Below, piece after piece: positions 23,772 to 31,824 of a DNA stretch of 64,000 bases; positions within the stretch are counted from its first letter, which is position 1, and every line of letters starts with the position of its first letter. A program made the translations under genes and the position numbers. Origin of the DNA: Aquabacterium sp. (GTDB taxonomy: Bacteria > Pseudomonadota > Gammaproteobacteria > Burkholderiales > Burkholderiaceae_C); NCBI RefSeq assembly GCF_030652515.1, contig NZ_JAUSAR010000079.1:21067-85066 (forward strand). The letters are read 5' to 3'. Under the pieces are notes generated by a model that made no database searches, had not been told where the DNA came from, and saw nothing but the letters and a program-made list of their open reading frames with translations.

Positions 23772-26591
23772 TCAGCAGCCCAACTCGTTGGCACCCCGCA
23801 AGCTCACGTCCGTGCCCGAACACGAATCACGCCCGTTGGGCACGCCATCCGCGTCAGAGTCAAGCCAGTACTGGGCGTTCAAGCCAATGACCCTGGCGCC
23901 CCAGGCTGGGACCGACAAGGGGAAGCTCACGGCGGCCTTGGTCTTCACATCGATGTAGCTGCCACACGCGGAGGAATCCGGGTTCGGGCAAGCGATGCCC
24001 GTCCGGGCCGTTGGTGAGGCGTTGTAGTAACCCACGGGGGCTGCGTTGCCGGTGAACACCTGTGCCTTGCGAAGCGACACATTGGCCAGCTTGAAGGGCG
24101 CACCGCCAAAGAACTTGAAGTACAACATGGCGTTGTTGCTCATCAACTCCTCGACCGTCAAGAGGCGACTGTAGGTGGCCACGCCCAAGGAACCCATCAC
24201 CGGGGATTCACCCGTCTGCGCCAGAACGGGCACGGCCACATCGTCCCAAGGGGTGTTGCTGCGCAGGATCGATGCCAGCAAAGGAGAACCCGGCGCACCT
24301 GCAAAGTTGAAGGACAGCCAGTACTTGACGTTCTTCTCCAGCGACATCGGCGCGCCCGTGTTGACCGCGAACGAAGCGCCCTGAGCACTGCTCGGGTTGG
24401 TCGGCGTGACCGTCAGGAAGTTTTCACCGGTGAGCACACTGAGGGTGGCATCACCCGTCCACCAACCGTTGGTGTTGCCCGGCGCGAACACCCCGTTGAG
24501 GATCAACTCCGGGGCCCCTGCCGCCGCGCCAATGCCATAGGAGGTGGCATGCAAGGAACTGCCGGAGCTGGCCAGGTCACGTCCGCTGGCCTGCCATTGC
24601 TTGAAGGTCATGAAGCGGCGCGTGCTGGCAGGCGTATCATTTTCTGCGAACTCGGCAGAGCGGTAGCTGGCGTACGTGTTGTTCGTGAAGCTGCCCAGGT
24701 TGGTGGTCGCCCGGTACAAGCTTTGTTGGTAGACCAGCGGCTCGGACGAGTTCGAGGCAAACACGTTGCCAGTGAAGGCGTTGTTGGTCATCGGGTGGGT
24801 GCTGGAGATGTTCTCCTGCAGCCAGACCTGATGCCGGTTATTGACCACCGTGTTGGCCGAGGTGGTGTTGTTGCTGCCTTGGTGGATCAGCACCCCCATG
24901 TCGGCGCCCGACACAAAGTTGTTGCTCACCTGGTTCGAGCTGGCGTAATCATCCAGGTAGATGCCGGCCGCATACGTTTTGCGAACACCATCATTGAAGC
25001 CGTTGCTCATGGCCGAGCCGTCGAGCCGGGTATCGGCCACCAGGGTGCCTTCAACAAAGTTGTTGGAAATCGTTGATCCGACATCGAACTCGGTCCACGC
25101 CGGCGTGCTGGGTTCATCGGTGATGCTGTACAAATCGCCTTTAAGGTAGATGGCAGCGCAGTCGTCATAGCCCAGGCAGGCGTTCTTGACCACGTTGTAA
25201 GAGATCGTGTTGAGCTTGCCACCATGGATGCCGATGTAGGACGGGTTCTCCACCAGGTTGCTGGTGGCATTGCCCTTGCGCCCCAGCAAAATGGCCCCCC
25301 TGGCGTAGGAGTTCACTCCGGCGTTCACCACCGTGTTGTTGCTGATGTTGATGTTCCGGGTGATGCTGTTGGCCCAACGACGGTCGCCGCTCACATCAAT
25401 GCCTTCGTTGACGCTGTTCTCGACGCGGGACTGGTTGATGGAGCCCGTGCCCGCGCTGGACGACGACGTGTTGTTGACCACGTTGATGCCCTTGCGCCCG
25501 GCATGATTGACGACGACGTTGTTGATCGTGACGCTGGCGCCAGCCTTCCAGCCGTGATCGATCACGATGCCATCGCCCCGCGTTTCGCGCACCTCCAGCC
25601 CGTTGATGTTCACCGACGCGACCTGGTCAGCCTGGATGCCGTGCATGCGCACCGCCGCGGTCAAAGCCTTACCTTGGGGAGAGGTGCCATCGGGCAGCCA
25701 GACGTAGAGCTTCTTGGTGACCGGGTCGTAAGACCATTCACCGGGCGTGTCCAGCATCCAGCGCTTGTTCTCCAGCCAGTAGCCGTAGCCGCCATAGATG
25801 GGGTAGGTGCCCACGCCGGGCCAGTCGCCATCCCGCGCTTTCAGGATGTCCGCCGCGTAGCCGACAGTGGGTTGCAGGTCGGCCGTGATGTTGACCTTGC
25901 CGCCCGCCACCCCCGACGACGTGGACACATACCGGGTCAGGTACCAGTCATTGTTCTTGACGTACACCAGCGCGTTGAGCAGATCCTTGTTGGCCAGGCC
26001 CGCGGCATCCGGAGACACGTCCAGCTCGTGCGAATACTGGTCGGCGAGCTGCACATTGGCGGTCCCCGTGCGCAAGAATCGGCGTTGCCCCTTCTTGAAC
26101 GTTCCAAAGCCGACATTGGGATGCCGCGCCCTGGTCAGCCGCACGCCATTCAGGAACAGCTGGCTGACGCCATCGGCGATGGTGTTGCCATGGACATTCG
26201 ACTCGCTGACCAGAAGGCTTGACGCGTTGGCAACCCAGACATTGCCGCCGTCTTGCGCCCAGGCTAGGGTGCCAGCAGGCACCGAACCACTGAGGATGGG
26301 CCGGGCGGTGGAGACGAAAGGTGGCGTGTAGCTGTTGTAGGTGACACCCGATTTGACCTTCAAGGTCTCGTTCCAACGGTCGCCTGTTTTGAAGGAGACG
26401 ATGTCGCCCGGCAAAAGATTGGCGCCATTGACCTTGGCAATGGATTTCCATGGCGTGGTAGTCCAGCTACCACTGTTGCCATCGTTGCCTGCGCTACCGC
26501 TGGAAACGTAGTACTGAGCGGCCCAGGCCGTCTGGGACAGGACCAAGCCTGTGGCCAAGCCCAATGCGGCGGCTGTCTTTTTGATTGGCAT
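23772..26591 (-). CDS. Secreted right-handed parallel beta-helix protein
   Basis: A 939-residue exported protein. Strong AGGGAGGA ribosome site before ATG 26591; signal peptide MPIKKTAAALGLATGLVLSQ ending at AWAA. Residues about 27-130 carry the opening motif of this class (YYVSSGSAGNDGNSG, PWKSIAKVN). Residues about 330-640 contain repeated Asn-rich turns (NISNNTVVNAG, TISNNFVEGT, QVSNNFVSGAD), typical of a right-handed beta helix of pectate-lyase or polysaccharide-degrading type. A carbohydrate-binding-like beta region and a tail with DSDADGVPNGRDSC, resembling a calcium-binding thrombospondin-3 type repeat, close the protein. Substrate unknown; probably a surface polysaccharide. Confidence 0.85.
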   Translation of the reverse strand: MPIKKTAAALGLATGLVLSQTAWAAQYYVSSGSAGNDGNSGSWTTTPWKSIAKVNGANLLPGDIVSFKTGDRWNETLKVKSGVTYNSYTPPFVSTARPILSGSVPAGTLAWAQDGGNVWVANASSLLVSESNVHGNTIADGVSQLFLNGVRLTRARHPNVGFGTFKKGQRRFLRTGTANVQLADQYSHELDVSPDAAGLANKDLLNALVYVKNNDWYLTRYVSTSSGVAGGKVNITADLQPTVGYAADILKARDGDWPGVGTYPIYGGYGYWLENKRWMLDTPGEWSYDPVTKKLYVWLPDGTSPQGKALTAAVRMHGIQADQVASVNINGLEVRETRGDGIVIDHGWKAGASVTINNVVVNHAGRKGINVVNNTSSSSAGTGSINQSRVENSVNEGIDVSGDRRWANSITRNINISNNTVVNAGVNSYARGAILLGRKGNATSNLVENPSYIGIHGGKLNTISYNVVKNACLGYDDCAAIYLKGDLYSITDEPSTPAWTEFDVGSTISNNFVEGTLVADTRLDGSAMSNGFNDGVRKTYAAGIYLDDYASSNQVSNNFVSGADMGVLIHQGSNNTTSANTVVNNRHQVWLQENISSTHPMTNNAFTGNVFASNSSEPLVYQQSLYRATTNLGSFTNNTYASYRSAEFAENDTPASTRRFMTFKQWQASGRDLASSGSSLHATSYGIGAAAGAPELILNGVFAPGNTNGWWTGDATLSVLTGENFLTVTPTNPSSAQGASFAVNTGAPMSLEKNVKYWLSFNFAGAPGSPLLASILRSNTPWDDVAVPVLAQTGESPVMGSLGVATYSRLLTVEELMSNNAMLYFKFFGGAPFKLANVSLRKAQVFTGNAAPVGYYNASPTARTGIACPNPDSSACGSYIDVKTKAAVSFPLSVPAWGARVIGLNAQYWLDSDADGVPNGRDSCSGTDVSLRGANELGC

Positions 26592-26944
26592 ATTTCCTCC
26601 CTGTGGGTGTGTGAAAGACCGTGTCATGACGCGGATCATCACCAATGACCGCAAAATTGCAGCCATATAAGTGCAAATAAATTGCTACTTTATAGCAATT
26701 AATCAAACACCCACTCCCCACAAGTGAAGGCCGTGGAAACCCTTGAACCAACCCGCAGCCCGGCGCACTTGCAGAAAACTCAGAGGGGGTCATCCCAACA
26801 GTTGAGGATGGGCCTCGATCCAGGCTGGTGATAAAAAAATGCCTGTGGCAACCAGCTCATTCACAGGGGGATCACCATGGCAAACGGCCCATCGTCGCAT
26901 TTCAATCAGGCCCCGGACACCACCAGCTCGAAAATGCCCGCGCC
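26592..26944. other. 353-base non-coding region between divergent genes, AT-rich in part
   Basis: This gap separates the start of the beta-helix gene from the patatin-like gene. Bases 26640-26710 are clearly more AT-rich than the surroundings and contain the inverted repeat listed separately. The remainder (26711-26944) shows no convincing gene, RNA or terminator. Promoters for both flanking genes must lie here. Confidence 0.7.
26680..26700. promoter_or_regulatory. Inverted repeat AATTGCTA-N5-TAGCAATT upstream of the beta-helix gene
   Basis: Perfect 8-bp arms around a CTTTA centre, 90 bases upstream of the beta-helix start and inside an AT-rich island. A further AATTGC occurs at 26655-26660. 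The symmetry and spacing are those of a dimeric repressor or activator site; which protein binds is unknown. Confidence 0.45.
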
Positions 26945-29218
26945 ATGAAACCACCCACACGCCTGCACCTGCTGGCGCGCCTGCTGTGGCTGTGCTTCTA
27001 CAGCGTGGCGATGGTCGCGGGCGGCAACGCGATGCTGGCGCTGCCGCAGATTCGGGAGGGCCTGTGGGCGTTCGACGATGGTGCTGGCGACATGGTGCGG
27101 CGCCAAGTCATCTTCGTGCTCGCCTTCCTGTACTGGGCCGCCACGACCTGGTACGTCGCCCGGCTGACCCTGGGGCGCCAGTTCCCGTACGACACCATCG
27201 GCTCATCCGGGCCTTTCGTGCAAGGCGTCGCGCAGTGGCTGCCGCGACTGCTGGCACTGGCCGCCTGCGTGCCGCTGACGTTGTTCCTCCTGGGCACCGG
27301 CAAGCACCCCGTGCTGTCGCTGGTGTTGCTGCTGGTCTCCGGGCTCTTCATCGTGTTCACTTGGCAAAGGCGCAAGTTGATCGGCCAGGCCGATCGCGGC
27401 AGTTACTACGGCTACTACGACAAGCTCCAGCCCAGCTCATGGCATGCGCTGTGGGCCGGGTTCGCGGTGCCACACCTGATGCTGCTGGCCATCATCGTGG
27501 CCCCCATCCCCACGGCCCGCATGATCGGAGCGCCAGCATTGATGCTGCTGGCCATGGGCGCGTGGTCGCTGGTGGGCGGCATGCTGCTGTCGTACTGGCC
27601 CAGAACACGCGGCTGGATCACCCTGAGCTGGCTGCCGGTCATCCCGCTGCTGGCCTTCAGCGGGTGCAATGACAACCACCCCATCGACTGGCGAGGGAAA
27701 CCAGGCAGCAGCCCTGCCCCTGCCGAAAGGCCGTCGCTGCAGGCTCACTACGAAAACTGGATCAAAGATCGCCCACACGGCGAACCCGTCTATCTGGTCG
27801 CCTCGGCCGGGGGCGCCAGTCGCGCTTCGTACTGGGCCGGGGTCACGCTCGGTCGGCTTGAAGACGAGGCCCGCGCCCAGGGGAAGCGGTTCGGCAACAA
27901 CATCTTCATGATGAGCGGCATCTCCGGCGGCAGCGTTGGCATTGCGGCCTACGCTGCCGCCCTGCGCGCATGGCCTGCACCATTGCCTGGCGCCGACAGG
28001 CCGAAGGCGGCCTGCATCCGGCTTGCGATGGACACCATGCTGGGTGCAGACGTCCTGTCGCCGATCGGGGCCCTGATGCTCTACCCAGACCTGCTGCAGC
28101 GCTTCTTGCCCGTCGTTCCCGCATCCCAGTGCATTGACCGCTCCCGGGGGCTTGAAGAGGCCTGGGATCAGGACTGGCGGGCCCTGATGATGAATCCCCC
28201 AGCCGGCTGCAGTGCGCCGCCAGACGAGATGAAAAACCTCTGGAGCCAGCCATTCGCCACAAAGCTGGCCGCCAGGGCCGAAGCACCCGCGCTGGTGTTG
28301 AACACGGTGCGCCTCGAAGACGGCCGCCGCGTCCTGCAGTCCAACCTCGGCTTCGACCTCCCGGATGCCGATGACCTGCTCGGCGTCGGCTTCGAAGCCC
28401 GCGCGCGCGCACTGACCCTGGCCGGTGCCGCCCACAACAGTGCCCGGTTCCCGTTCATCAGCCCGCCAGGCAGCGTGCGAAAGGACAATGGCAAGGTGTG
28501 GGGGCACCTGGGTGACGGCGGCTACCACGAAGTCACCGGTGCCGCCACATTGGCGGATGTCGTCGAGCATTTGATCGACCTGGGTTGCCTGCGGCAAGAC
28601 CCTCCTCGTCCAAGCAAACAGCAGCCCACTCGCCTGTACGCCCGGCCGACGTGCCAGCCAATGGCGCCGGGGAGGCCAGCACCGCCCCAGCCACCTGATG
28701 CGCGCGTTGTGGTCATTCTGCTCGACAACACCCCCACAGGTTTCCCGGCCGAGTGGCGGCGCGATCTTGAGGGCCACCCACCAGAAAAACCGCGCCATGA
28801 ACGCGATGAGGCCAAGGTGAAGCAACCGGTCGAGATCACCGGCCCGATCATGGGGCTGCGCTCGAACATCAGCCAGGAGACCCGAACGGCCGAGCAGCGC
28901 CTGGTTGCACTGGCCGGCACCGACCCGCTCTCGGTGATAGAGCTGCGCCTGCCGCGCTACCGTGGCGTGCGCGAACCATCGATGAACTGGCAGCTTGACG
29001 ACGACTCGCGACGCGCAATGATGTGCGCTGCCGATTCTTTTGATCGGCCCGCCGTGCCCGTGCTGGGCATCGACAGCGCAGACCGCCACTGCAACGACGG
29101 CAAGAATGACATCTTGCCTCGGCGCCTGGGCGTGCCGGCCAACCTCGCCGACGAAGCCTTGCTGCGCAACCTCGAACGACTGCGCGCCTGGATCGGCGGC
29201 AAAGGCACGCTTCCATGA
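26945..29218 (+). CDS. Membrane-anchored patatin-like phospholipase
   Basis: A 757-residue protein. The first 240 residues hold about seven membrane helices (e.g. RLLALAACVPLTLFLLGTG, PVLSLVLLLVSGLFIVFTW). The soluble C-terminal part has a patatin-type serine hydrolase: a glycine-rich oxyanion segment VASAGGASRASYW (about 285-297), nucleophile S327 in GISGGS, and the catalytic aspartate near residue 524 in GDGGYHE. The family hydrolyses acyl ester bonds of lipids. The stop overlaps the next start (ATGA), so the two are coupled. ATG 26945 is chosen over an upstream in-frame start that adds a non-hydrophobic extension. Confidence 0.8.
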   Translation: MKPPTRLHLLARLLWLCFYSVAMVAGGNAMLALPQIREGLWAFDDGAGDMVRRQVIFVLAFLYWAATTWYVARLTLGRQFPYDTIGSSGPFVQGVAQWLPRLLALAACVPLTLFLLGTGKHPVLSLVLLLVSGLFIVFTWQRRKLIGQADRGSYYGYYDKLQPSSWHALWAGFAVPHLMLLAIIVAPIPTARMIGAPALMLLAMGAWSLVGGMLLSYWPRTRGWITLSWLPVIPLLAFSGCNDNHPIDWRGKPGSSPAPAERPSLQAHYENWIKDRPHGEPVYLVASAGGASRASYWAGVTLGRLEDEARAQGKRFGNNIFMMSGISGGSVGIAAYAAALRAWPAPLPGADRPKAACIRLAMDTMLGADVLSPIGALMLYPDLLQRFLPVVPASQCIDRSRGLEEAWDQDWRALMMNPPAGCSAPPDEMKNLWSQPFATKLAARAEAPALVLNTVRLEDGRRVLQSNLGFDLPDADDLLGVGFEARARALTLAGAAHNSARFPFISPPGSVRKDNGKVWGHLGDGGYHEVTGAATLADVVEHLIDLGCLRQDPPRPSKQQPTRLYARPTCQPMAPGRPAPPQPPDARVVVILLDNTPTGFPAEWRRDLEGHPPEKPRHERDEAKVKQPVEITGPIMGLRSNISQETRTAEQRLVALAGTDPLSVIELRLPRYRGVREPSMNWQLDDDSRRAMMCAADSFDRPAVPVLGIDSADRHCNDGKNDILPRRLGVPANLADEALLRNLERLRAWIGGKGTLP

Positions 29219-30141
29219 ACACCGCATCGCAAGCGCCGGTCATGCCCCGATCGCACCCCGCACTGCGCGCGTTGCGGTTCGCGCTGCCGTCGCTCCTGGT
29301 GCTGGGCCTGGTCGCACTGCTGACCGTTCAATCGCGGATCAACGACCGTGCCAGGTTCACTGGCTGTCCGCCTGCAACGCCAGAGGCCTTGGCATGCCTG
29401 GGCGGACTCCAACCCTCCTCGCTGACCTTGGAGCTGGCCGGCAGCGGCCACCAGCTGGCCTGTCAGTTGCGTTCAGTTGCAGGCTCGGCAGCATCGTCGA
29501 TGCCAACGCCATCCGAACGATTCTGCATTGAAGCCCAGGTGCAGACGCGGTGGGACGAACTGGAAACGCTCGACGCACGCCTGTTCATGCCGATCTATGG
29601 GCTGTACTCATTGCTGGTGGCCGCGTGGATCGCATTGCAGTCGCGGGCCGGATCAGGCGCCCTGGAACGCCGCCCTTTGGTGGCGGCTATGGGGATCGTG
29701 GTCACGACGATCCTGCTGCTTGTACTCGACGCGCGCGAGAACGCCCATGCGCTGGCCTTGCTGGTCGATGCCGAACGCGGCCCACTGTCCGCACCGCACC
29801 ATGCCGCCATGGACGCGGCCGCATCGGCGGCCCGCTCGGCGTCGCTGCACAAATGGGCGGCATCGGCGGTGTGGGCAGCAATGCTCGCCTGGGGGCTGGC
29901 ACAGTGGAAGGAGGCCCGCCGCCCCCTGCAGCGTTGGCCTCGGCTGGTGGCCATCTTGGCCGCCGCTGCGGCCGCATCTCTCTTCGCCGTGGCCGTCGTG
30001 GTGGCCGCCTGCCAACCCGAAGCCCTGGAGGGGCCGGTGCACCACCTGCAAAACGGCCTGGTCTTGGCATTCCTGTCGATGGCTGCAGTGGCGGTGGCGG
30101 CCGCAGCGACCCGCGATCCCGCTCAGGCTCATACAGACTGA
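29215..30141 (+). CDS. Multi-helix membrane protein coupled to the patatin-like protein
   Basis: A 308-residue protein with about six membrane helices: one near the N-terminus (LRFALPSLLVLGLVALLTV), then five between about residues 125 and 300. A small soluble loop between helices 1 and 2 contains four cysteines (TGCPPA, LACLGG, LACQLR, RFCIEA) and is probably periplasmic. No family recognised. The start overlaps the preceding stop by 4 bp and a terminator follows the gene, so it forms a two-gene unit with the patatin-like protein and may be its membrane partner. Confidence 0.7.
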   Translation: MNTASQAPVMPRSHPALRALRFALPSLLVLGLVALLTVQSRINDRARFTGCPPATPEALACLGGLQPSSLTLELAGSGHQLACQLRSVAGSAASSMPTPSERFCIEAQVQTRWDELETLDARLFMPIYGLYSLLVAAWIALQSRAGSGALERRPLVAAMGIVVTTILLLVLDARENAHALALLVDAERGPLSAPHHAAMDAAASAARSASLHKWAASAVWAAMLAWGLAQWKEARRPLQRWPRLVAILAAAAAASLFAVAVVVAACQPEALEGPVHHLQNGLVLAFLSMAAVAVAAAATRDPAQAHTD

Positions 30142-30170
30142 ATTCCATTTGGGGAGCGGGCAAGAAAAAA

Positions 30171-30202
30171 GCACTTGGCCGCAAGGCCAAGTGCTTTTTT
30201 TT
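30171..30202. terminator. Strong bidirectional rho-independent terminator
   Basis: A perfect 10-bp stem (GCACTTGGCC / GGCCAAGTGC) with a GCAA loop at 30171-30194 is followed by eight T on the plus strand and preceded by six A (30165-30170). It can end the patatin-membrane unit on the plus strand and the tRNA-Val transcript on the minus strand. Confidence 0.92.
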
Positions 30203-30204
30203 AC

Positions 30205-30279
30205 TGGTGGGCGGTGCAGGGTTCGAACCTGCGACCCCTGCCGTGTGAAGGCAGTGCTCTACCACTGAGCTAACCGCCC
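30205..30279 (-). tRNA. tRNA-Val (anticodon CAC)
   Basis: On the minus strand the sequence begins GGGCGGTTAGCTCAGTGG and ends with ACCGCCCACCA, giving a full 7-bp acceptor stem and an encoded CCA. The anticodon arm CTGCC-TTCACAC-GGCAG places CAC in the anticodon position, which reads the valine codon GUG. The T arm contains GGTTCGAACC. The length is 75 bases. Confidence 0.97.
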
Positions 30280-30325
30280 GAAATTTGGTATTTCGGCTCC
30301 GCCCGGGTGTTTGGCGAAGACCAAG

Positions 30326-30354
30326 ACTATAGCACAGCTTCCAGCGATTTCCAA
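30326..30354 (-). promoter_or_regulatory. Probable promoter of tRNA-Val
   Basis: On the minus strand TTGGAA (30349-30354) and TATAGT (30326-30331) are 17 bases apart, giving a start near 30319 and a 40-base leader before the tRNA. The elements lie in the last codons of dnaQ, so the tRNA may also be reached by dnaQ read-through. Confidence 0.45.
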
Positions 30355-31049
30355 ATCGCTTTGCCGCCACTGGCTTTGTCGATGTCGGCCAGCGCCTTGT
30401 CAAAGGCCTCGGCCTCGGCGGCGCTGGGCTCGATCACCCGCAAGTCGAACTGGCTCAAATCCACCGCCGCCGCGTCCAGGGCGGCCTGGCTGCCCTCTTC
30501 CTCGCCCCCTGCGTCGATCAACAGCGCGTCCTGGCCGCGCGTCATGTTGATGTAGACGGTGGCCAGCAACTCAGCGTCCATCAAGGCGCCGTGCAAGGTC
30601 CGGTGGGTGTTGTCCACCTCCAGCCGTTTGCACAGGGCGTCCAGCGAATTGGACTTGCCCGGGAACATCTCCCGCGCCATCACCAGGGTGTCGAGCACGC
30701 CCTCGATGTGGTCCGCCATCACGCCCTTGTTCACGCGGCGCAACTCGGCATTCAGGAAGCCAATGTCGAAGCTGGCGTTGTGGATGATCAGCTCGGAGCC
30801 AGCCACGTAGTCCAGAAACTCATCGACCACGGCCGCGAACAAGGGCTTGTCGGCCAGGAACTCGTCGGTCAAGCCGTGGATGCGAACGGCGTCTTCGTGG
30901 TTGGGACGCTGCGGATTCAAATAGAAATGCAGGTGCCGACCAGTCAGGCGGCGGTTCACCATCTCCACGCAGCCGATTTCAATGATGCGGTCCCCTGATT
31001 CAGGGCTCAGGCCGGTGGTTTCAGTGTCAAGAAAGATCTGGCGAGACAT
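30327..31049 (-). CDS. dnaQ: DNA polymerase III epsilon subunit (3'-5' proofreading exonuclease)
   Basis: A 240-residue DnaQ. The three exonuclease motifs of the DEDDh family are ExoI DTETTGL (D8, E10), ExoII HNASFDIGFL, and ExoIII with the catalytic HGALMDAELLA. It proofreads in the polymerase III core with the alpha and theta subunits. The C-terminal part (about 190-240) is acidic and then carries the region that tethers it to DnaE. ATG 31049 is used; three extra codons to 31058 are possible. It is read toward the tRNA-Val gene. Confidence 0.95.
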   Translation of the reverse strand: MSRQIFLDTETTGLSPESGDRIIEIGCVEMVNRRLTGRHLHFYLNPQRPNHEDAVRIHGLTDEFLADKPLFAAVVDEFLDYVAGSELIIHNASFDIGFLNAELRRVNKGVMADHIEGVLDTLVMAREMFPGKSNSLDALCKRLEVDNTHRTLHGALMDAELLATVYINMTRGQDALLIDAGGEEEGSQAALDAAAVDLSQFDLRVIEPSAAEAEAFDKALADIDKASGGKAIWKSLEAVL

Positions 31050-31125
31050 GGGGCACAACTCAAAAAGCGTGGAGGCAGCGGCTGACCACTGTATCAGCCC
31101 CCGCCCCCACGGCGCCCGCCTCAGA

Positions 31126-31797
31126 TCAGACGGCTTGGTAGCAGGTGAAACCGTTCAGTTGCAGCTCTGGGGCCACCGAAGTACCGGCGTTGTTCAACAG
31201 GTCGGTCACCGAGGTCAGGTCGCCAGCCCCCGGTGCACAGGCCAGGGTACCGTTGCTGTTCAGAGCCGGTGCCTTGGCGCGCTCCAGCGTGTTCACGCCC
31301 ACAAAAGGCTGCCACTTGAAATCGCTGAGGGTCAGGTCCGTCCCCACGTTGAAGTAGTCGGTCTGCAAGGCACTGGACAGCAAAAATCCCTTGCCGACAA
31401 ACGAATAGCCACCACCCAGCTCGTACATGCCAGAGCGGTGACCGCCCACCAGGCGCAGGCGCAGTTTGTCAAAAGTGATGCTTTGCATGCTGAACGGGAA
31501 GGTGGTTTCCAGTCGGGCGCCTTCCACCCGGCGGCGGGCATCGGTGCGCAAAGAGCGCACACCCAGCACCATCTCAGGGCCAGCGCCAAAGGCCCAGTTG
31601 ATGCCGGCGAAGGCCTCGGTGGTGTCGCGCTTGCCGCCGCCAGTGGTGGCGCCAGACAAGGTGGGCAAAACGCACGAGGTGCCGGAATTCCCGCAGATCA
31701 GCGCGCCTGCGCTCACCGACGTGGCGGACAACCCAGCGGCGAGCCCACTGAGCACCAGCATCGAAAAGCGCAATGCGCCGGAACACTTCTTCATCAT
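31126..31797 (-). CDS. Exported protein of unknown function
   Basis: A 223-residue protein with a signal peptide (MMKKCSGALRFSMLVLSGLA, cleavage near SVSAGA). The mature part has several Gly/aromatic strand-like segments (AFAGINWAFGAGPEMVLG, LVGGHRSGMYELGGGYSFVG), compatible with a beta barrel or a glycine-rich surface protein. Its four mature cysteines (LICGNS, TSCVLP, LACAPG, FTCYQAV) are evenly placed for two disulfides. GGAG precedes ATG 31797. No family recognised. It sits between dnaQ and the GMC oxidoreductase on the same strand. Confidence 0.65.
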   Translation of the reverse strand: MMKKCSGALRFSMLVLSGLAAGLSATSVSAGALICGNSGTSCVLPTLSGATTGGGKRDTTEAFAGINWAFGAGPEMVLGVRSLRTDARRRVEGARLETTFPFSMQSITFDKLRLRLVGGHRSGMYELGGGYSFVGKGFLLSSALQTDYFNVGTDLTLSDFKWQPFVGVNTLERAKAPALNSNGTLACAPGAGDLTSVTDLLNNAGTSVAPELQLNGFTCYQAV

Positions 31798-31824
31798 GGA
31801 AATTCTCCTGACAGACAACAAAAA

